In this document: one piece after another, positions 9,317 to 17,117 of the stretch
Numbering within the stretch: position 1 is the first letter of the stretch
Layout: each line of letters opens with the position of its first letter
Translations under genes and position numbers: made by a program
Notes under the pieces: generated by a model
Seen by the model: only the letters and a program-made list of their open reading frames with translations
What the model was told of the DNA's origin: nothing
Database searches by the model: none
From: MPNP01 sp965116235
GTDB lineage: Bacteria; Pseudomonadota; Alphaproteobacteria; Rhodobacterales; Rhodobacteraceae
DNA: 64,000 nt
Reading direction: 5' to 3'
NCBI GenBank assembly: GCA_965116235.1
Contig: OZ220496.1
Coordinates: 434,001 to 498,000, forward strand

Positions 9317-10466
9317 TGCTTAACCGCAATCGATCTGAGTCTAAACACTTCTTCGCTAACAGCCTTAGCTGCACGTTCCGTTTCTGCAAGCCGATTATCC
9401 ATTCCGAAAGCGAACCGGGCACTTGCAAAAGCATCTTCTGAGCTGAGACCCATTGCCAGCAACGTTCTGGAGGGTTCGGGATTCCCTGAACTGCAAGCCG
9501 AAACCTGTGAACACACAATGTCCCTGTCTGCTAGCCGTGCGATCAGAGCCATTCCGTCAATACCTGTGAAAGTCAGGTTGCTTGTATTCGGCACACGCCG
9601 TGATTGCATTCCGTTTATGCGAACGTCAGGAAGCGCATTGAGCAGAATCTCTTCGAACCGATCTCTGAGATGTTTGAGATGTTCTATGGCCTGAGGAAGG
9701 ATTTTTTGTCGCTGCTCGCAGGCCGTTCCTAATCCGACTATGCCGGGTACATTTTCAGTTCCACCTCGCATCCCCTTTTCCTGTTCACCACCCACCTGAA
9801 TGGTAATTTTTTCTGATGGAGGACATGATTGAATCAGTACTCCAGCCCCCTTTATGGAATGGATTTTGTGTCCAGAAAAAGTGAGGTATGTTTGGCCCTT
9901 AAGAGGGAGATCCAGAATGGCTCGGCCAACAATCTGGGAAGCGTCAACAAGAACCGGCGCCCAATATTGGGCGGCCAGTTCAACAATGCTTTTGATGTCC
10001 TGGATTACACCTGTTTCGCCGTTTGCCCAGGCTAAAGCAATGACACAAGGATCGCTACCCCCCCCACCGAGGATTTCAAGGTGTCATCGAGTGTTTTGAG
10101 GCTCCATTCACATCCTCCCCGATTGAATGGTATATACCGAACCATTCCGGGCGCGTATCGCCGGTATAAACCGGTGACCGCCGGATGCTCTGCTTCAGAG
10201 GTAACCAATTGATATCCTTTTGTCTGATAATGACGTAGAACAGCCTCGTTGGCCTCCGTAGTCCCAGAGGTAAACGTAATACAATCTAGACACACACCCA
10301 AAAAGTCCGCTACCCTTGACCGGGCCTGTTCAACCAAAGAGGCAGCATCACGACCCACATGATGTATACTAGATGGATTTCCCCAGCCTTTCTCTAAACA
10401 TTCAGCAACAGCTGCTCGAACCTCCGGCAAAGGTTTAGTTGTAGCATTGTTGTCAAGATATATCAC
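9313..10466 (-). CDS. sspA: Cysteine desulfurase SspA, frameshifted at a G8 tract
   Basis: A class V PLP aminotransferase-fold cysteine desulfurase that would supply sulfur to SspD. The first part (GTG start at 10466, MIYLDNNATTKPLPEVRAA) runs to a G8 run on the coding strand, then hits TAG after SLL. The second part reads from the same tract in another frame. It contains WANGETG, the PLP-lysine motif SGHKIHS, and the catalytic cysteine loop VSACSSG, and ends at 9313. One extra G (G9) would join both parts into a normal-length enzyme of roughly 380 residues. As given, the gene encodes no complete desulfurase. Either the tract is phase variable, or the gene is newly broken, or a base is missing from the assembly. 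A housekeeping IscS could substitute. The GTG start overlaps the leader ORF stop by GTGA. Confidence 0.85.
10058..10065 (-). repeat. G8 homopolymer in sspA
   Basis: Eight C on the plus strand, read as G8 followed by TAG on the coding strand of sspA. The two halves of the desulfurase meet here in different frames, so the tract length decides whether a full SspA is made. G9 would give the in-frame sequence. Confidence 0.9.
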
Positions 10467-10585
10467 TGATGGGCCAATAACACATTAAAGAGCATCCAGT
10501 GCTCTAATCGTCTGAGTCTGGCGTTGGCCCTTCTTTGCAAAGCACCACCCGTAAACAGGCGTAACGCACCCCTGTGATCATTCAT
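10463..10585 (-). CDS. 40-aa leader ORF coupled to sspA
   Basis: A frame from ATG 10585 (MNDHRGALRLFTGGALQR) to TGA at 10463-10465. A GAGG Shine-Dalgarno lies 8 bases before the ATG. The stop overlaps the GTG start of sspA as GTGA, the same 4-nt coupling used at the following junctions. Since sspA itself has no visible Shine-Dalgarno, translation of this leader may be needed to load ribosomes onto sspA. The product is very basic and arginine-rich in the middle (RRANARLRRLEHW). The family is not recognised. It may be a regulatory leader peptide or a true small component. Confidence 0.55.
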   Translation of the reverse strand: MNDHRGALRLFTGGALQRRANARLRRLEHWMLFNVLLAHQ

Positions 10586-10751
10586 TGTGAAGACCTCACG
10601 ACTTCCAATAAAAATTTAGCCTTGAAATTACATTAACTCATGAAAATCCCCTAAACCCTAGCAATTTTATATGCAAATGCAACCACTTGAACCTACTGTA
10701 GTGTCTCGGCTCGAATGCATATTGTATAACTTGAACATGAAGGAGGAGGAC

Positions 10752-11159
10752 ATGGACACGAAACCCCTTGATTTGATAGGCGTTACCATGAAACGGCTGA
10801 CACTGACCTTGATATTGACCTTCGGGCTAGCTCTGTCGGCCAGCGGCCAGAACGACAATCCACCGCTAGGAAAGCCTGAAACCTGTAAGCTTTTGGCTGA
10901 CATCATGGAATTTAGCCAAGTAGCCCTGTATCATCTGACGGACAACATGGCGAACATCTCCTACTTTTTGGAGGAAGGGGACGAGGACGCGAGAGAACAC
11001 TCTTGGGACCTTTTGATCTTCGGAGGTATTGAGCCACCCATGTCTGGCAAAGGGGATTATTTCACCAACCTGGAAAAGCTGGTGCGGTCGGCTACTCACG
11101 CTCACGAAATGGCTAGAGACGCCTATGAATCGGCGTGCCTGAAAGACGATAAATATTGA
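10752..11159 (+). CDS. Secreted small protein of unknown function
   Basis: About 135 residues if begun at ATG 10752, which has a strong AGGAGG Shine-Dalgarno 6 bases upstream. An alternative ATG at 10788 starts exactly at a canonical signal peptide (MKRLTLTLILTFGLALSASGQ) but lacks a visible Shine-Dalgarno. The mature part is ~100 residues, acidic and probably all-helical, with two cysteines (ETCKLL near the N-terminus, ESACLKD near the C-terminus) that could form a disulfide in the periplasm. It is divergent from the ssp operon. The family is not recognised. Confidence 0.65.
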   Translation: MDTKPLDLIGVTMKRLTLTLILTFGLALSASGQNDNPPLGKPETCKLLADIMEFSQVALYHLTDNMANISYFLEEGDEDAREHSWDLLIFGGIEPPMSGKGDYFTNLEKLVRSATHAHEMARDAYESACLKDDKY

Positions 11160-11195
11160 ATTTCAGGATTTCAAGTTAACGATATAACCCCCCTA

Positions 11196-11861
11196 TCAAT
11201 CCTTCAATCCCGTTCCTGTTGAGGAGACAGTGTTACGTACGATATCTTGCATCCATATCGGCATTGCTGAAAGACCGGTCAGCAGATCTTCGATGAGTGG
11301 AGGATCATACCTTTTATCGGCCAAGAGCTTTCGAATGATGCGATCCAGCCTAGAGCGCTCGCCCTCGCTTTGGATTACGTCATGAATCCAATGCAGGGCT
11401 TGCACGAGATACATGCCGGGACGCCCGGCCCAATAGAGACGTCTTGGGGCGGCGTGTTTAAAGACGATCTTCTGGTTGCCGAGTTCAATCGGCTTGAGGC
11501 GCGCATCGACCAAGACTTCGATTCGAGCCGGCACCGCGTTTGTAAGACCCAATGCGTTGGCGGCCGTCATCCCATCGACAACAAACCGAGCTTTATTGCG
11601 TCGTGCGACAGCTTCGATCACCGCTCGATAGTCAGGCACCGATTGTTTTCCGGTTAGCTTGTTAACCGTCGGTCTGTCGTATAGCCCGCGCTCGATGCGG
11701 CGGAGGTTGCCGGTTTTGGTCATGCGTTGCAAGGCTTTATCGACCGTCTCGCGCGGACTAAGATCGGCGAAGTCTCCCGGAGTCCAGACCTTTCCAGATT
11801 CGGTCGTGATCCGATTCAGGATACGCATAGGCAAGGTTTGATGGGCGGCAACGTCAGTCAT
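11196..11861 (-). CDS. AbiEi-like antitoxin (DUF6088-type), without adjacent toxin
   Basis: A 221-aa protein with the N-terminal winged-helix and C-terminal layout of the type IV AbiEi antitoxin / DUF6088 group: an RIERGLYDRP turn near residue 58, AARRNKARFVVDGMTAANALGL, and a YLVQALHWIHD segment. AbiEi proteins repress their own promoter and neutralise a nucleotidyltransferase toxin (AbiEii). No AbiEii gene follows on this strand: the next gene leftward runs the opposite way. It is therefore an orphan antitoxin or a stand-alone regulator. Palindromic sites overlap its start codon, consistent with autorepression. Confidence 0.8.
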   Translation of the reverse strand: MTDVAAHQTLPMRILNRITTESGKVWTPGDFADLSPRETVDKALQRMTKTGNLRRIERGLYDRPTVNKLTGKQSVPDYRAVIEAVARRNKARFVVDGMTAANALGLTNAVPARIEVLVDARLKPIELGNQKIVFKHAAPRRLYWAGRPGMYLVQALHWIHDVIQSEGERSRLDRIIRKLLADKRYDPPLIEDLLTGLSAMPIWMQDIVRNTVSSTGTGLKD

Positions 11862-11924
11862 GTCCGAAATATACTACGTCTTTCGGACATTTGAAGTCCG
11901 AAGTTTGATACATTTTTCGGACAT
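11860..11924 (-). promoter_or_regulatory. Tandem TGTCCGAAA operators of the AbiEi-like gene
   Basis: A perfect inverted repeat ATGTCCGAAA (11860-11869) / TTTCGGACAT (11881-11890) with an 11-bp spacer overlaps the start codon. A second pair, GTCCGAA (11896-11902) and TTTCGGACAT ending at 11924, follows directly. Four half-sites in 65 bp upstream of a winged-helix antitoxin gene fit cooperative autorepression. Confidence 0.75.
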
Positions 11925-12144
11925 ATTCTGCTGAACGACGGAAATCCGGTTACGACTTCCGACGTTTAGCGGCATAACTCCCTGATAAGCAATGATGCGG
12001 AAACAAAAACTCTATGCATTTACGTCTCAAGTTAAAATCTACCCGCTTGGGGCGCAGACCACAACAGTCTGGGCCCATGATAGACAGACGAACTTCGGTC
12101 AGTTCCTTATTGCACTCACAATAGAGAGGTAATCAAATGCATTC

Positions 12145-12627
12145 CTATCCCAAACGCCAATCTTCTCGAATGATCAACTCAAGGATTGAGATACAACCCA
12201 AACCTTCTTTTACACAAACATCAGGAATACGCGGTTCATCGATTTTGTTGGTCGCACCTTCCTGCGTGACCACTATGAGGGGTGGATTGTTGAGACTTGC
12301 AACAGCAATTACGAAAGGATCCGTAACAGAGCGGTTTTTACGGGTATCAACGAGACGGGAATATTGATCAAGTATTTTTGACACTAGTATCTGAATTTCA
12401 TCGCCCTCAATATCAACAAACATGGCTTGACGTTCCTTTGCCCATTCGTGAAGGTCGTCATCGCCCTTTTCCAATTCTTTGAGCACCTCAACAGTGGATA
12501 ATAGTCGTCTGGTTTCAATGAGTTCATCTATACGGTCCCAGATGGGTTGAAAGTTCCGGATTGGATATGCGCGCCGCCACGCGTGGATCAGTGAACTGGT
12601 ATCAATACAATATTTGTCAGCTGTCAT
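12145..12627 (-). CDS. DUF4411 PIN-like protein, toxin partner of the XRE/ImmA gene
   Basis: A 160-aa PIN-fold protein. The N-terminus YCIDTSSLIHAW carries the first conserved aspartate, VEVLKELEKGDD the middle acidic residues, and VTDPFVIAVA the third aspartate, as in DUF4411 proteins. PIN toxins are RNases acting on tRNA or mRNA. Its ATG overlaps the stop of the upstream XRE-ImmA gene (12624-12627), the standard pairing of DUF4411 with an ImmA/IrrE-domain antitoxin. The toxin-antitoxin role is known for such pairs and inferred here. Confidence 0.8.
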   Translation of the reverse strand: MTADKYCIDTSSLIHAWRRAYPIRNFQPIWDRIDELIETRRLLSTVEVLKELEKGDDDLHEWAKERQAMFVDIEGDEIQILVSKILDQYSRLVDTRKNRSVTDPFVIAVASLNNPPLIVVTQEGATNKIDEPRIPDVCVKEGLGCISILELIIREDWRLG

Positions 12628-13826
12628 TGAGCAGCTCGTTGGAGAAGAACTTCCTCAACCTTTGAGATATGCTTCACCTTGAGATTCAGATACGCAGACA
12701 CATCGCGCAATGTGATCTTATTGTCGTGGTATGAAGCAAATACCATGCGAATGAAGCTGTGCCCCAAAAGACTCAACGCTTCGTGATGCATGTTGTGTCC
12801 ACCGAACTTCTTGCTTGCGTTTTTGGCTTTTTTTTGATTGAAGAGTGCGGCATAGGCGTCAGCATACTCGGCTTCTCTGTCCTGATAAAAAGCCTGATGC
12901 GTCAATCCAAGCGTTAGCAGGCGACGAACAATCGAAATCTTGCTTACACCGAAGACATGTGCAAGATCATTGATATCCTCTTCAGCCCAGATTGGATTGC
13001 CGGGTTCTTGATTCTGAATGATTTCTTCGCGTAGAAACTCTTCTTGCAGCAAGAGCGTTGCTGCAGCAACTGCATTGCACCAAACTTCCACTTTCTGAAT
13101 TCCAGGTGGTCGGTTGGCGTTGATGTCAAACTCTGAGACCCCGCTTTGCGAAAGCAGCAGATGCGCAAATTCATGCAGCAACGAGAAAGCTCGCCGTTGC
13201 GGAACATCAGCGCGGTTAACCGCGATTACGGGCAACTTCCTGTTTGAAAGAGCAAAACCAGAGGCCTCGTTTGTATCCACCTTGTCCATCTGAAACACGA
13301 GCACGCCAGCCTCTTCAATCCGTGTGCGCCAGACATTGAATACATCGCGCTTGTTCTGCCACGTCTGTTGCTCGGTACGGGCAATTTGCAAGTAGTCACG
13401 GACCCCTGCGCCGACTGTTTCCGGATTGTCGTCAAGCGTGGCCGAGATCGACAGCTCGGGAGCTTGATCTCCGACATCTTCGATCAGGTCCAGTGCGATT
13501 TCTCGTCGCTCCTGTGCGACACGAATTTGCATATGAAGTTGGGGAGACATGCGTTGCATGTCCTCACCGGGAAGCCGTCTGAAATCCGAGATGACCTGAA
13601 AATCGGTTGGTTTTTCCTGAAGATAAAAGACAGCAAGGGGACGTTTGTATTTTTTGGCCAGAGTGCGGAGTTGATTGATGGTAGGACGAAGCTTTCCGGC
13701 TTCCCACTCGGGTACCTTGGACAGCTGGGAACTAGCCGCAACTTCGTCAAGATTGTACCCAGCACTTTCACGGGCCCAAGTCAGAATCTCCGGCTTCACG
13801 AGTGCTCTGACTGGTTTCCTTGTCAT
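12624..13826 (-). CDS. XRE-family regulator with ImmA/IrrE metallopeptidase domain
   Basis: A 400-aa protein. The N-terminal helix-turn-helix spans roughly residues 10-65 (LDEVAASSQLSKVPEWEAGKLRPT), and the zinc peptidase motif LLHEFAHLLL lies around residue 215. The C-terminal ~100 residues end in a region that could read out the partner. The start at 13826 has a GAGGAAAG Shine-Dalgarno. Such proteins bind DNA and cleave or sense a partner. Here the partner is the overlapping DUF4411 PIN gene, so this is the presumed antitoxin and autoregulator. Confidence 0.85.
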   Translation of the reverse strand: MTRKPVRALVKPEILTWARESAGYNLDEVAASSQLSKVPEWEAGKLRPTINQLRTLAKKYKRPLAVFYLQEKPTDFQVISDFRRLPGEDMQRMSPQLHMQIRVAQERREIALDLIEDVGDQAPELSISATLDDNPETVGAGVRDYLQIARTEQQTWQNKRDVFNVWRTRIEEAGVLVFQMDKVDTNEASGFALSNRKLPVIAVNRADVPQRRAFSLLHEFAHLLLSQSGVSEFDINANRPPGIQKVEVWCNAVAAATLLLQEEFLREEIIQNQEPGNPIWAEEDINDLAHVFGVSKISIVRRLLTLGLTHQAFYQDREAEYADAYAALFNQKKAKNASKKFGGHNMHHEALSLLGHSFIRMVFASYHDNKITLRDVSAYLNLKVKHISKVEEVLLQRAAQ

Positions 13827-13844
13827 GGTTCTTTCCTCGATTCA

Positions 13845-13864
13845 GCATGCTATCAGCAGCATGC
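13845..13864. promoter_or_regulatory. Paired GCATGC sites upstream of the XRE/ImmA gene
   Basis: Two copies of the palindrome GCATGC (13845-13850 and 13859-13864) lie 19-38 bp upstream of the XRE/ImmA start. They could be the operator for that helix-turn-helix protein. The sites are short, so the call is tentative. Confidence 0.3.
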
Positions 13865-14006
13865 AAGGATCACAAATCCATAATTCCTTTGCGGAATCTT
13901 CCCTGCCACTGCAGGCGGCGCGACCATCCGGTCGCCATCGTTATTACGCAAAATTAGGCGAAAAACGCATAAAAGCGCCGAAGTCAGGATAGGGCTTGGC
14001 CCCTCA

Positions 14007-14032
14007 CCCTGGCTCGAATCAACGAGCCAGGG
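14007..14032 (-). terminator. Hairpin downstream of the ribose-type binding protein gene
   Basis: A perfect 10-bp stem CCCTGGCTCG / CGAGCCAGGG with a 6-base loop begins 18 bp after the stop of the substrate-binding gene. There is no clear T run after it, so it may act as an mRNA-stabilising hairpin as well as a terminator. Confidence 0.55.
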
Positions 14033-14050
14033 CAGTATGTCTGGTCAGAC

Positions 14051-14965
14051 TTATCGGTAGTCTGCGGCGTTATCGGCCGTCACCAAGACGGTACCGGTAT
14101 CAATGACGGGATCCAGTGAACCGCCATTAATCAGCGTCACGACGCTTTCAACACCTATCGCCCCCATGTTGTAGGGATTTTGTGCGACGGTGGCCGCCAT
14201 TTCACCAGCCAGCACGCTTTCCGCGGCATCGGGGTTGGCATCAAATCCCACAACGAAGATTTCTCCCAGCATTCCGGCATTCTTGATGGCTTCCATGGCA
14301 CCCAGGGCCATGTTGTCATTACTGGCAAAAACGGCTTTCAGATTGGGATTTCCAGTCAAGATATTTTCCATGACGGCCAAACCTTTGGCTCTGTCCCATT
14401 CTGCGGTCTGCTCGGCAACAATGTTGAGGCCACAAGCTGACAGTCCGGCATGGGAACCCTCGGCCCGAGCCATGCCTGTTGACTGGGTAATGATGCCCTG
14501 CAGGATGGCGACGTCAGATCCAGCGGCAACGTTTTCACAAATGTGCGTCGCAGCAAGGGCAGCGCCAGTTGCATTGTCGGTACCGATATAGGTTACCCCT
14601 TCATTCGCGCCCTTGGTGTCAACAAAGACCACGGGGACTCCATCAGCAATGGCTTCATCAACAACCGGTGCCAAGGCGTTAGGATCTGTCGGGGCAAGAA
14701 CGATGCCGGCAGCGCCCTTGACCAGTTGATCTTCGATCTGGGCAATTTGAGCGGGCACATCAGACTCTGTTGGTGGCGCCATCACGATCACTTCAACACC
14801 AAGTTCCGCGGCTTTTTCTTCAGCCCCTCTTTGTACTGCGGCCCAGAACGGGTTGCCAGCCCCCGGCCCTTTCATGCTGACAACAATTTTTTGAGCTGAA
14901 ACGGACGTGGTGACCATGAACAGCCCTATGGCCGTAGCGGCAATCAAGCCAATGATTCTCTTCAT
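14051..14965 (-). CDS. Ribose-type sugar ABC transporter substrate-binding protein
   Basis: A periplasmic-binding protein of the RbsB class (peripla_BP_4 fold). The start at 14965 follows GGAGGAAATT and begins a signal peptide MKRIIGLIAATAIGLFMV. The mature protein starts near QKIVVSMKGPGAGNPFW and ends with the typical DNAADYR. It lies ~105 bp downstream of the permease gene in the same direction, giving the operon ATPase-permease-binding protein. The neighbouring divergent N-acyl-D-amino-acid hydrolase hints that the ligand might not be a simple sugar, but the family is mostly sugar-specific. Confidence 0.9.
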   Translation of the reverse strand: MKRIIGLIAATAIGLFMVTTSVSAQKIVVSMKGPGAGNPFWAAVQRGAEEKAAELGVEVIVMAPPTESDVPAQIAQIEDQLVKGAAGIVLAPTDPNALAPVVDEAIADGVPVVFVDTKGANEGVTYIGTDNATGAALAATHICENVAAGSDVAILQGIITQSTGMARAEGSHAGLSACGLNIVAEQTAEWDRAKGLAVMENILTGNPNLKAVFASNDNMALGAMEAIKNAGMLGEIFVVGFDANPDAAESVLAGEMAATVAQNPYNMGAIGVESVVTLINGGSLDPVIDTGTVLVTADNAADYR

Positions 14966-15070
14966 AATTTCCTCCAAACGATTACCAAGACATTGTTTCG
15001 GTCGATTATATTCCCACCACATGAAATGACAATAGCGGTTTTTGAAGAGAAGAACTTCAGAATGGGGCGA

Positions 15071-16093
15071 TCAACTTCGTGTGCCCCAGTCCCTTCGCAA
15101 CACATCAATGAAGACCGCCAGAACAATGATGCCCCCGATCAGAATCTGCTGCCAGAAGGTGCTGACATCATTCAGGTTCAGGCCATTGCGTATGAGCCCC
15201 ATGATAAGAACGCCACCAAGTATGCCCAGGACCTGACCTCGCCCGCCAAAGAAACTCGCTCCGCCAATGATGACGGCGGCAATGGCTTCAAGTTCCATCC
15301 CCTGACCGGCATTGGGGAACCCTGAATTGGTTCGACCGGCCATGATCAATCCGGCAACACCAGCCATGAATCCGCATATCGTGTAGACTATGATCAGGGT
15401 CTTGTCGACGTCGATGCCGCTCACGCGAGCCGCTTCGGGATTGCCCCCAATGGCGTACACTCGCCGCCCAAAGACCGTATGTTCCAGAAGAACCCAGAAG
15501 ACAAAATACACAAAAATGGTGAACAGAAATACAACCGGAATGTTGTATCGGACACCATCGATCTCTCCAAGAAATATCTGGGCGGAGCCAAGGAATCTGA
15601 CCGGGTCCGGGAGACCGGAATACGGAACACCGCCGGAGATCAGGTTGGCCAGTCCGCGGGCCATGAACAGCATCCCCAGGGTCATGATGAAGGGATGGGG
15701 CATCCTGAGCTTGGTAATGCCGATGCCGTTGACAAAACCGGCAAGCATTCCCATGATCGGGGACAGGCACAGGACAATGGGCCAGGCAACCCCCGAAGCG
15801 TTGGATACCGCCAGAGTCATCATGCCGAGGGCCAGTACCGACCCGACCGACAAATCGATGCCGGCCGTCAGGATGACCAGAAACATTCCGATAGACAGCA
15901 TTCCATTGGCTGCCGTCTGCTTGAAGATGTTGGAAATGTTGCGCCACGTCAGGAAGACGTCGGGCTGCATGGCCCACAGCACGAAGCACATCACCACGAT
16001 GACAATGAGGATGCCGTAGCGATCAAAATACGGAATCATCCGCACATGCCACGGAACCTCACTGTTTGTGTCCGGTTTACTGGACTCGGTCAT
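15071..16093 (-). CDS. Ribose-type ABC transporter permease (RbsC family)
   Basis: A ~340-aa inner-membrane protein with 8-10 hydrophobic segments and the BPD_transp_2 signature region: ILTAGIDLSVGSVLALG near residue 75, AIAAVIIGGASFFGGRG near residue 260. The ATG at 16093 is preferred over the in-frame TTG at 16099. The 5' end overlaps the ATPase gene by 17 bp, indicating co-translation. It is a single permease that would form a homodimer with the ATPase gene product. Confidence 0.92.
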   Translation of the reverse strand: MTESSKPDTNSEVPWHVRMIPYFDRYGILIVIVVMCFVLWAMQPDVFLTWRNISNIFKQTAANGMLSIGMFLVILTAGIDLSVGSVLALGMMTLAVSNASGVAWPIVLCLSPIMGMLAGFVNGIGITKLRMPHPFIMTLGMLFMARGLANLISGGVPYSGLPDPVRFLGSAQIFLGEIDGVRYNIPVVFLFTIFVYFVFWVLLEHTVFGRRVYAIGGNPEAARVSGIDVDKTLIIVYTICGFMAGVAGLIMAGRTNSGFPNAGQGMELEAIAAVIIGGASFFGGRGQVLGILGGVLIMGLIRNGLNLNDVSTFWQQILIGGIIVLAVFIDVLRRDWGTRS

Positions 16094-16889
16094 GCGCAAG
16101 CTCTCCGGTGTTTTCCTTGGTACCCATTATCCAGCCGATGACTTCCGTTCGACTGGTGTCCTCAAGACAAGACTCACTGAAATTGGCCCCATGATAAAGA
16201 GCCATGACCCGGTCACAAACATAGAATATGTCATCCATCCGATGACTGATGATCACGACTGATATTCCTCTGTCCTTGAGCCCGACTATCATGTCCAGAA
16301 CCTTGCCCACTTCCTTGATGGCTAGGGCTGCCGTAGGTTCATCCATGATGACAACGCGAGCCTGAAAGGCAATCGAACGGGCAATGGCCACGGCCTGGCG
16401 TTGACCACCAGACAGCTCTTCGACTTTCTGCTCGACACTTTTTACCCGGATTTTGAGATTGTCGAGGTGGTCCTTGGCCATCTGCAAGCCGCGCTTGTGA
16501 TCAAAAAAAGAGACTAGGCCGCCCAGAATTTTACGCTTGGGCTCTCGGCCGAGATAAATGTTCTCGGCTATGTTCATGTTGCCGGCTAGGGCCAAATCCT
16601 GGTACACCATCTCTATGCCGAGGTCGCGCGCCTCTTTGGGGCTATGAAAATGAACCTCTTCACCCTCAAAGTGCAGACTGCCCTTGCTGGGCGGGTACAA
16701 GCCGGACAAGACTTTCATCAGAGTGGATTTGCCAGCGCCATTATCACCAACAACTCCCAGAACTTCCCCCGGCCAGAGCTGCAGGTTTACGTCTCGCAAG
16801 GCTGTAACTGCCCCAAAATACTTGGACACATTCCTTGCTTCCAGAACAGGCGTCTGTTCTTGGGCAGATTGAGTAGCTGGCAACTGCAA
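16077..16889 (-). CDS. Ribose-type ABC transporter ATPase, single nucleotide-binding domain
   Basis: A 270-aa ATPase with Walker A GDNGAGKST, signature LSGGQRQAVAIARS and Walker B VVIMDEPTAALAI. Unlike RbsA (~500 aa, two fused domains) it holds one domain, like FrcA-type proteins. The start is TTG at 16889; no better in-frame ATG is visible. The gene opens the operon with the permease and binding protein. Confidence 0.9.
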   Translation of the reverse strand: MQLPATQSAQEQTPVLEARNVSKYFGAVTALRDVNLQLWPGEVLGVVGDNGAGKSTLMKVLSGLYPPSKGSLHFEGEEVHFHSPKEARDLGIEMVYQDLALAGNMNIAENIYLGREPKRKILGGLVSFFDHKRGLQMAKDHLDNLKIRVKSVEQKVEELSGGQRQAVAIARSIAFQARVVIMDEPTAALAIKEVGKVLDMIVGLKDRGISVVIISHRMDDIFYVCDRVMALYHGANFSESCLEDTSRTEVIGWIMGTKENTGELAHDRVQ

Positions 16890-17117
16890 TGCGACCGTCC
16901 GCTTTGATGAATGACGATGAAGCCCGATTCATTACTGACATCCGTTTGAATGTCAACATGTGACAGGAACAAATGAGAGGAGGATCCATACCAGGGCTGT
17001 GGAAGATGAAAACTGTCATGACCAACATTACATACTCGGTTGTTGGATTTACGACCGAGGGGATGGTTGGCCGGACGAACCCGACTGTGGTTCCACAGGC
17101 AGTGAGGATAAAATTGA

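Noticed and set aside
1..10585. Classical dndABCDE assignment for the left locus
   Set aside because: A DUF4007 gene and a very large ATPase lie between the desulfurase and the PP-loop gene, and no DndB or DndE is recognisable. This is the Ssp arrangement.
15390..16141. Long plus-strand frames across the ribose-type permease
   Set aside because: They are the reverse complement of a clear membrane permease and encode polar, motif-free sequence.
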